Assembly (NCBI GenBank): GCA_028583415.1
Contig: CM053272.1
Coordinates: forward strand, 78,051,479 to 78,115,478
DNA from: Protea cynaroides
Taxonomy: Eukaryota; Streptophyta; Magnoliopsida; Proteales; Proteaceae
Direction: 5' to 3'
Length of the DNA: 64,000 nt
Shown: piece after piece, positions 56,682 through 64,000 of the stretch
How the letters are laid out: every line of letters begins with the position of its first letter
Position numbering within the stretch: the first letter of the stretch is position 1
Notes under the pieces: model-generated
Database searches by the model: none
What the model was told of the DNA's origin: nothing
What the model saw: only the letters and a program-made list of their open reading frames with translations
Made by a program: the position numbers and the translations under genes

Positions 56682-59600
56682 ACTCCCCCCTACTTATAAA
56701 AATTTCGTCCTCGAAATTGTACATACCTTCTTTGTCGAATAAATGAGGGTATTGCTTTCGCATAGCATTCTCTTCTTTCCATGTGATTTCTTTCATGTCT
56801 CTACTTCTCCAGGTGACCTTAACATAATAGATATCTTGATTGCGTAGTCGTTGAACCTTTTGACTGGTGATTTCAGTTGGTGTTACTTCAAATGTCAAAT
56901 CATCAGTCAAATCAGGTAGATCTACTGTCAGAACGTGCGTTGGATCTTTGACATACTTCTTCAATAAGGAAATATGAAATACATCATGCACACTTGACAT
57001 AGATGGTGGTAGTGCTAACTGGTAAGCCACATTTCCACGCTTAGCTAGAATCTCATATGGCCCGACATATCTTGGACTTAGCTTCCCTTTCTGTACGAAC
57101 CGTTTCAATCCTCACATTGGCGATACTTTTAAGAATACTTTATCACCCACGACGAACTCAAGGTCTCGGTGTCGGGTATCGGCATATTGCTTCTGACGAT
57201 TCTGAGCTGTTTTCACTCTTTCTTTGATAATGTCGACCACTCGACAAGTCTCTTCAACAAATTCTGGCCCAACAACACTACGTTCCCCAACTTCATTTCA
57301 AAACAAAGGAGTTCGATACTTTCTGCCATATAGTGCTTCGTAGGGTGACATCTGTATAGTAACCTGATAGCTATTATTATAAGCGAACTCAAATCAGTGG
57401 TAACTTTTCATCCCATGATCCTTTAAAGTCAATTACACATGCTCGAAGCATATCTTCTAGAATCTGAATTGTACGCTCCGACTATCCATCTGTCTGTGGA
57501 TGGAATGCAATACTAAACTTCAATGTTGTACCCATAGCCTTTTGCAATCCTTCCCAAAACTTTGAAGTAAATCGTGGATCTCTATCGGACACAATACTTT
57601 TAGTACACCGTGTAATCACACAATGTTATCCACATACAACTTAGCTAACCTCTCCAGTGTATATTGAGGTCTTATAGGTATAAATCGAGCTGTTTTAGTC
57701 AGGCGGTCTACAATCACCCAAACTGCGTCAACTACTAGAGGAGTCAATGGTAATCCCGTGACGAAGTCCATAGTGATTCAGTCCCATTTCCATGTTGGTT
57801 CCGGTAACGACTGTAACAGTCCTGCCGGTCTTTGTCGTTCAGCCTTTACCTTCTGACAATTTAGGCATTGAGACACGAACTTAGCTACATCTGCTTTCAT
57901 TCCTCTCCACCAATATAATTTCTTTAGATCATCATACATCTTCGTACCTCTAGGATGTATCGAATAGATGGTGGTATGGGCTTCTTTCATCAATCGGTGT
58001 CTAATGTCCAAGCTTTCTGTTTCGGGTACACATATTCTTCCTTTGTACTTCAGTACCTTTTCTTCGTCCAAGGTGAACTCAAGGTTAGTTCTACCTTTTT
58101 TGATGTCTTCTTCTACCGTTCATAGGTAAGGGTTTAATTTGATAGCTGTCTTCATTTCATCAACTATATCTGGTATAATTTTCAATGCGGCGAACATATT
58201 TGAAAACCGATGAATAAACCCTTGGTTGGCTGATCCATCTGGTGCATCTATCACAAACTGCTCGTTACTGTGCTTGAATACCTTTCTGGTTGTACACTTT
58301 GCGGAAGTTGTGCTAACCTCTCCCTGAGATTTTATCATTGCCTTTCTACTCAACGCGTCGGCTACTACATTAGCTTTCCCAGGAAGATACTGGATATCAC
58401 AATCATAGTCTTTCAATAGTTCTAACCATCTTCTTTTGTCTCATATTCAGCTCCTTCTGATTAAATAGGTAAGTAAGACTTTTGTGGTCTGATTTAATCT
58501 GAAACTTCTCCACGTACAGATAATGTCTCCATATTTTGACAGCATGTACTACTGCCGCTAGTTCCAAATCATGAGTGGGGTAGTTCTTTTCATGTGTCTT
58601 CAGTTGTCTTGAGACATAAGCAATTACTTATTCTCCTTGCATAAGTACACATCCAAATCCCAATCCTGACGCATCGGTGTATAAGATAAATGGTTGTCCT
58701 AGAATCGGGATAGTCAAGATTGGAGCTGATATCAATCTAGCCATCAAGGTTTGGAAACTCTTCTTGCATTTATCCGTCCAGACAAACTTCTCGCCCTTCT
58801 TAGTCAAACTGGTAAGAGGTACAACAATTCAGGAATAGTCTTCCACAAATCGACGATAATACCCAGCTAGACCCAGAAAACTTCTAATTTCTGCAATGCT
58901 CTTCGGTGCTTCCGACTTTACAATAGCCTCGATCTTGCTGGGATCCACTTTAATCCCTTCAGCGGATACTACATGGCCTAGAAATGCGACTTCCTTTAGC
59001 CAAAACTCACACTTTGTGAATTTGGCATAGAGCTTTTCCCTTCGGAGTCGCTGCAGAGCGGCGTTTAGATTCTTGACATGAGTTTCCTCGTCTTTGGAGT
59101 AGAGTAATATATCATCAATGAATACAATAATCGATGTATCCAACATGTCGTGGAAAACCCGGTTCATAAGTTCCATAAAGGTTGCTAGTGCGTTTGTTAA
59201 TCCAAAAGACATGACCAAAAATTCATAATGTCCATATCTGGTCCTGAATGCTGTCTTGGGGATATCACCATCCTTAATCTTCAGCTGATGGTAGCCTGAT
59301 CGAAGATCAATCTTTGAGAATACTTTGGCACCTTGCAACTGATCGAACAAGTCATCGATCCAAGGCAATGGATACCGATTCTTAATTGTCAGTTTATTCA
59401 GTTCTCGGTAGTCTATACACAAGCAAACACTACCGTCCTTTTTCTTCACGAATAATACTGGCGCTCCCCATGGTGATATGCTAGGGCGAATGTAACCCTT
59501 GTCCAACAGTTCTTGTAGTTGTACTTTCAATTCCTTCAGTTCGGTAGGAGCCATTCGATAAGGTGCTTTCGATACTGGTGCAGCTCCAGGTATATGATCT

Positions 59601-60168
59601 ATAATGAACTCTGTAGCTCGGTCGGGTGGTAATCTTGGTAATTCTTCAGGAAATATGTCTGGATAGTCCCACACAACATCAATATCTTCCATTCGTGGTG
59701 CTTCCTTGGTAAGGTCGACCACAGATACTAAATACCCGTCTGCTCCTTTCTCAAGGCACTTCTTAGCCTTTAGCGCCGAGAGTATGAGCTTTTGTTTACG
59801 GAGAAGTTTGGTTCCTGAAAAACTCAACTCTGCTCCTTCTTTGCCTTTAAATGTCAGCTTCTTTTTGGCACACAATAGGTTTGTAGAATGCCGAACTAAC
59901 CAGTCCATTCCCAAGATGTCGTCAATGTCTGCCATCTCAAGTTGGATCAAGGTTGCATCCAAGGTGTTTTCATCAATAAACACTGGACATGGTCCATAAC
60001 CTTTTTCTAACTCCACTTCAAATCCCATAGGTGATCATACAAGTAGTTTGTAGTCTAAGGATGTAAGGGGTAGATTTAACTTCTTTCCAAACATCACAAA
60101 TATAAAGGAATGAGTAGCTCTTGAATCGAAGAGTACTCTGGCGGGAATGCCATTAATAGGTACGATAC
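56677..60168 (-). pseudogene. pol: Pol of element C (protease to chromodomain)
   Basis: Minus strand. Protease and RT are open at 60028-58829 after the protease active-site region: VSKAPYRMAPTELKEL, CIDYRELNKL, FIDDILLYSK. A TGA follows at the YSRI position (about 58830) and a TAA near 58630. One extra A in an A-run near 58437 shifts the frame; from there RNase H end (VVADALSRK), H2C2 (CLNCQKVKAE) and integrase follow, with TGA at 57775-57777 and TGA at 57616-57618. The chromodomain part is open at 57108-56677 (RYVGPYEIL, VTWRSRDMKEITWKEE). The stop TAA lies in the LTR start. The TGA at 57616-57618 is at the same codon as the TGA of A. Confidence 0.9.
56682..56695 (-). other. Polypurine tract of element C
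   Basis: The minus strand reads AAGTAGGGGGGAGT directly before TGTAAGACCC. Single copy. Confidence 0.75.
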
Positions 60169-60239
60169 CTGTGATTTGTTTGGGTTTAGTCTACATGCTC
60201 ATACAATGTAATACAACTAACAAAAAATGTAAGTCATAC
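60169..60239 (-). other. Candidate 71-bp gag/protease intron of element C
   Basis: Minus strand: GTTACAG then GTATGACTT at 60239, ending AAATCACAG before GTATCG at 60169. From the gag ATG (61506) the exon ends at codon position 1; after removal the next full codon starts at 60166, in frame with the protease-RT frame (60028 is 46 codons on). The same phase and exon length (1267 nt) as in A. Confidence 0.7.
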
Positions 60240-61506
60240 CTGTAACCACATCAGGCGATGCGGCAGCATCCTCGAATGTAATCGCGTAAACTCGTCCTTG
60301 ATGTAGCTGCTTCTTGGGCTCAGGACATTCCCTTGCTATATGTCTCACTTGGTTGCAGTTAAAACATTTTATCCCTTCAGTAATTGGCTTCTGTTGCTAT
60401 TGAACTACGGGGATAGTCTTGGTTGCAGCGGTAAAGCCTTGAGCACGGAAGGGTTTGAGTGTCTTGTTATTCCCTCCATTATAAGAATTTCCAGCTGGCC
60501 TTTTGATACCTCTGTTTTGTATGAAATAACTCTCCTTCTGGCTCGATTTTATAACTCGAGCAATTTGTGCTGCTTCATTATAGATTTTCTTTTCTTGTCC
60601 CAGAACGTGCTCATGGATACTTCCCCTAAGTCCCATGACGAACCTTCGGGTCTTTGTGTTTTCCTCTTGCATACTAGTGGGTGCAAAGAAGAACAGCTCT
60701 TCATAATGCTGTTGATACACATCCACGGTCATCTGTCCCTGATATAAACTCAGGAACTCTCTTTTCATAGAATCTTTGAAACTTCTTGGAAAGTACTTCT
60801 CAAAGAACGCCTCTTTATAAATATCCCAAGTCAGTTGGACGTGCTTTGTAAGTAAATACGTCCTGGTAGACCTCCACCAATGGTGTGCATCTCCTTTCAG
60901 CATAAAGGTGGCACACAACATTTTTTCTTCTTTATTTAATATCATCATCATAAAGTTTCTTTCCATTTTCTCAACCCAGTGTGCCGGCCATAAAGGGTCT
61001 ACTGGCTTGCCATTAAACTCTCTGGGTTTCAGTTTCAGAAAACGCTCCACCAGTCGGGAGTGATCTAGTGGCTGTGGGACATACGCTCCATACATAGGTG
61101 GTTGGTAGTGATATCCACCTTGAGCTATTTTAGGATTTGGTACTTGAGCCTGCATGATAGGAGTCTGAGGTGCGTGGGGTACTGTGTTACTTCCCCCCGG
61201 TGCTGTGCTTGCCTGTCGAGCTGACATTGGAGGTGTTTGTGCAGCTGGAAGAGTTATGCCTATGGCAGCATGGATGGTAGCTTGTGCCTGTTGCATCTGT
61301 TGCAGCTGTTGGGCCAAGTTCATTACGACTGTGGCCAAGTCTTTAGGTGGAGCTGGAAGATTGGTAGGATTTGCCTGCCCATTTATGACGGACGGTGCCG
61401 TGTTCATGTTCCCCTGTGTTTTCGGGTGTGTCTGGTTATCTTCCCCCACAGGTGGTGGTGGTGGAATGGAGTTATAGCTCTGTCTAGTTGCTCTGCATCC
61501 CGCCAT
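60240..61506 (-). pseudogene. gag: Gag of element C, one nonsense codon
   Basis: The minus-strand frame opens MAGCRATRQS and is open for 369 codons to TAG 60397-60399 (a CAG in A). Beyond the stop the same frame continues through the zinc knuckle CFNCNQVRHIAREC to the candidate intron. Domains as in A: Pro/Gln-rich 1-145, core with AHHWWRSTRTYL, FFEKYFPRSFKDSM and RRFVMGLRGSIHEHV. Length and start agree with A. Confidence 0.9.
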
Positions 61507-61651
61507 TAATTAATCTTATAGTGGGATTGCTTGAAATCATTGAACATGAGAGACAATCATTAATTACTTCATTCTCATATTTTTAAACCACTAAACATTT
61601 CAAATTTCAAAATTTTTAGATCATTCTGTCGAAAATGTTGTGTTTTCACTG

Positions 61652-61855
61652 TAGGTCAATGGTGGGGGTCGATGGGTGTCCGACCCTCAGTCTGCGACCC
61701 TGGAAAATCACTCATTCTTCCCGAGAGCCGGGGGTTGATGGGGGGGTCGAAGTATGTCTGACCCAGGGTGCGACCCCTGGTTCTCTGTCAGGTTCCCGAG
61801 AGCCGAGGTCGATGCGGGGGTCGATTGTTTTAATCGAATTTTCCGACCCCCGGAC
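61652..61855 (-). promoter_or_regulatory. GGGTCG/CGACCC motif cluster in leader of element C
   Basis: Copies of GGGGGTCGATG, CGACCCTC and GTGCGACCCC, with CCCGAGAGCCG spacers, repeat over 200 bp. They lie between the start of gag and the candidate first exon of the antisense gene, just as in A. Confidence 0.6.
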
Positions 61856-61869
61856 TAAAAATCTGATTT

Positions 61870-62007
61870 TTAAGTTCCGATTCAAGTCCATTTCTCATTC
61901 TTTCTTCTCCGCTTCGACTCAGCTCGTCCCTCTGAGTTGCTACAGTGACAACTCCGATCTGTTGGGGGTTTGCACTCCTTGTTTCGTCATCTATACCTCC
62001 GCTACAG
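61870..62007 (+). other. Candidate 5' exon/UTR of antisense accessory gene (element C)
   Basis: Plus-strand sequence before the donor CTACAG then GTATTT. It contains GAGTTGCTACAGT, conserved in A and B, and no useful ORF. The start is uncertain. Confidence 0.45.
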
Positions 62008-62448
62008 GTATTTCTTCTACCTTTTCATGTTTTTAGGTTTCTTAACCTAGGTTTTTGCTCGTTTATCTTGTATTTTTCAAATTAAACTTTTTCCAATCGT
62101 AAAAATTCGATTTTTATTGGGGGCTTTTGTTGTTGGTGGCTCGAGGAACAAAAGACCTATAAAATATTTGAGTTTCATCGGTTGGTTATCGAGAAACTCG
62201 AAATTTTTACTTTTTGCCCTAATTTTGTCGAAATTTTGAATTTCTTGAAATTTCTTGCAATTCAATCTAATTAGTTGAAATTTCCGACTGTTTGAGTCTC
62301 ACAAGATAATTTAGGATCTATGTAAGTCCTCCTGCCCACGCATATGGGTGAAAAGTGAGGCATTTGACCAATTTACATCGTTATTATGTCGAAATATCAG
62401 GTTTTTCCTCTCTACTAACCCATTATTTGTTTTTCTTTCTATTTGCAG
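62008..62448 (+). other. Candidate intron of antisense accessory gene (element C)
   Basis: It spans 441 bp from GTATTTCTTC to TTTCTATTTGCAG, T-rich throughout, ending five bases before the ATG. The sequence is homologous to 274-715 of A and comparable in length and boundaries to B. Confidence 0.65.
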
Positions 62449-62453
62449 ATACT

Positions 62454-63631
62454 ATGGCTCATACCAAGGTACCCAGAGTTCGCGACCATCTTCGCTTCCG
62501 TTCCAACAAAGCCGAGACACATTATGCCCACTACGCTCGCAAGAAGGTTGAGGGAGGTCGCAAAGTGGACTTGGCTAGCTTAGCCTTGTTCAATGTGGAG
62601 AGAGCCTTTGTTGATATGGGATGGCTCTCTGTCATCACTTATGACACGTGTACCCATCCTGACTTGGTACGCCAGTTCTATTGTAATCTCCAGGTGGTAT
62701 GAGATTACAATGATGTGGAAAGGGGTGGTGAGCTTCGCAGCACGAGCTACGTCAAGGGGGTTAACGTTTCATTTGATTATCGGCAGCTGGCCGACTTGCT
62801 GGGCATTTCCTGTACTGGTCCCATGGTGTTCTGTGCTCCTGGAGAGCCCAGTTCTTTCATCTACAAATGAGGGTTGAGATCGATCATCAGCTCATCAGAC
62901 CTGATCGCTGGGAGATGAAGGAAAGTTATCTGCGTTCAGATCCACGGGTATACTGCAAGATCATTCAGCATAACCTGATACCACAGAGTGGTCACTACGA
63001 GAGGGTCTCCCAGTTGACCCAGTATCTATTATACTGCATATGTACTAGGCAGCCCGTCTTCCTTCCCTACATCATCATGCGTACGATGATCAGTGCCACG
63101 TTGCCCAGTCACACTGGCAACCTTCCTTACGGACGCATGATCACTATCTTGCTTACCCGCCTGGGGGTTGATTTAGTGGATGAGAAGATTTAGGAGAAAT
63201 TCTTCTCATCGCCTCTGGATTGGGAGGCCATCTGCAAGATGGGCATGCGGGATGCCCAGGTCAGTGATGAGGAGAGGAACGCGATGGTGCGCCCTCGCAC
63301 TCGATTAGAGATGGCTGACGCTGAGGCAGCAGCAGTAGCTATTGGAGCAGGGGTTCATGATGATGACCGGCTATACATGGACGTAGATGCCATACTTCCT
63401 CCATCACCTACTCATGCTACTGGAGCTGGTCCGTCTTCTTCAGCTGGTCCTTCGCATGCTGCTGGTCCTTCGTATTCTCCATCTGGTGACATGATGAGGA
63501 TATTGTACGAGATACGAGAGACTCAACGTATGTCTGACCTGAGGATGGGAGAGCTTCTAGAGGCTCAGTGTGTGACTGACCAACGGGTGGCTGATCTCAC
63601 AGGTAGTCTCCAGACGAGCCAACTCAGATAG
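62454..63631 (+). pseudogene. Antisense accessory ORF of element C (about 392 codons, three lesions)
   Basis: The ATG at 62454 opens MAHTKVPRVRDHLRFRSNKA. Landmarks: FVDMGWLSVITYDTCTHPDLV, RQFYCNLQVV, YRQLADLLGI, IPQSGHYERVSQLTQY, FLPYIIMRTMISATL, GNLPYGRMITILLTRLGVDL, then an Ala/Pro/Ser-rich stretch (63400-63480) and a Leu/Glu-rich end that may be coiled. TGA at 62700-62702, one frameshift near 62867 and TAG at 63191-63193 break it. It is the same protein family as in A, B and E. Function unknown; it resembles the plant transposon-protein domain. It is transcribed away from gag if active. Confidence 0.82.
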
Positions 63632-63780
63632 CTTGGCTGACCAGGGTCTACGCTGAGGACTATGATAGAGACCGTGAGGCACCACCTCCCCCATCACCTC
63701 CAGCTTCTTGATGTACTTCTTTTATTTTTCTTTTTGTACTTCAGAGAAACTATCCGGACTGTAGACTGTACTCTATTTTA

Positions 63781-63825
<45 letters not shown>

Positions 63826-64000
63826 GTTTGTTCTTCCTTTTGGTTGTATATAACTTTGTTTCTCATTTAATAGATGCATTATTCTCTTTCAGTTAGTCTC
63901 AAACAACACAGATGCTTATGGTGTGTTATTATTACATCTTTTAAATTTTTATCCTATCTTAGTTCACGACCTTTTGTGAAAGTATACGGTTTCACAGATA
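63632..64000 (+). other. 3' flank of accessory ORF and leader of element C
   Basis: There is no further coding sequence. It holds a (TA)n run at 63784-63822 and the CTTATGGTGTGTT block shared with K at about 40407-40421. The 5' LTR and primer site are expected shortly after the window end. Confidence 0.7.
63784..63822. repeat. (TA)n microsatellite
   Basis: About 19 TA units. K has a shorter run at the equivalent position (40328-40347). Confidence 0.95.

Larger units (their letters stand above)
56310..64000 (-). mobile_element. Element C: family 1 chromovirus (minus), both ends incomplete
   Basis: Minus-strand order from right to left: leader with antisense accessory gene, GGGTCG cluster, gag, mini-intron, pol with chromodomain, polypurine tract, start of 3' LTR, then the gap. 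The last 200 bases of the window match K's sequence next to its primer site, so C's 5' LTR should begin roughly 100 bp beyond 64000. Confidence 0.92.

Noticed and set aside
1..64000. Host protein-coding genes, tRNA genes, CRISPR arrays
   Set aside because: No frame or structure that is not explained by retroelements or plastid relics was seen; initiator tRNA similarity is limited to primer sites.

Overview
The window is plant nuclear DNA made almost entirely of nested long-terminal-repeat (LTR) retrotransposons of the Ty3/Gypsy chromovirus type. The best match is the Tekay/Del lineage: CCHC gag, then protease, RT, RNase H and integrase, with a GPY/F motif and a C-terminal chromodomain, very long LTRs of about 2.2-3.5 kb, and an initiator-Met-tRNA primer site. 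Plastid DNA (a 23S rRNA piece and a psaB piece) is embedded in it, so this is an angiosperm-like nuclear genome. I cannot name the species. I found no host gene, tRNA gene or CRISPR array.

Layout. 1-8348: element A (+); its 5' LTR lies left of the window, it has a nearly open gag-pol with three nonsense codons, and its 3' LTR is at 6108-8348. 8349-15402: leader and 5' LTR of element D1 (-), split by a related LTR, D2 (9315-12838). 15403-17785: element F (+), gag to RT. 17786-21560: element E (+), with an antisense accessory ORF, gag, protease and the start of RT. 21653-21854 and 42835-43020: one composite plastid insertion (23S joined to psaB), split by element K (-, 21855-42834, target duplication CCCCG). 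K is itself split by element B (+, 24865-36674, target duplication GTAAC). 43109-46030: LTR of family L (+). 46050-54432: element G (+), pol and 3' LTR, the LTR split by solo LTR I (51042-53701). 54433-55809: H (+), a pol fragment ending in a 500-N gap. 56310-64000: element C (-), from its 3' LTR U3 through pol and gag to an antisense accessory ORF; its 5' LTR lies just beyond the window.

Three shared design features stand out. First, A, B, C and E carry, between primer site and gag, an accessory ORF on the opposite strand. In A, B and C it is preceded by a 441-443 bp T-rich candidate intron whose 3' splice site lies a few bases before the ATG. Second, A, B, C, E and F all have a 68-90 bp segment between the gag zinc knuckle and the protease that looks like a tiny intron. 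Removing it places gag and protease in one frame in A and C, while reading through it stops after Gag. Third, each LTR family carries its own short GC-rich motif (GGGTCG, ACCGGTCG, GTGCGGCTGG, CATCCGG or AGTCGATA), clustered at about the same LTR offsets and, where the leader is visible, again just upstream of gag.

Most coding regions are broken by stops, frameshifts, deletions or lost catalytic residues. The order of insertion can be read from the nesting: plastid DNA, then K, then B; D1 then D2; G's LTR then I. All calls come from reading the sequence and the frame arithmetic; no database search or alignment program was run.
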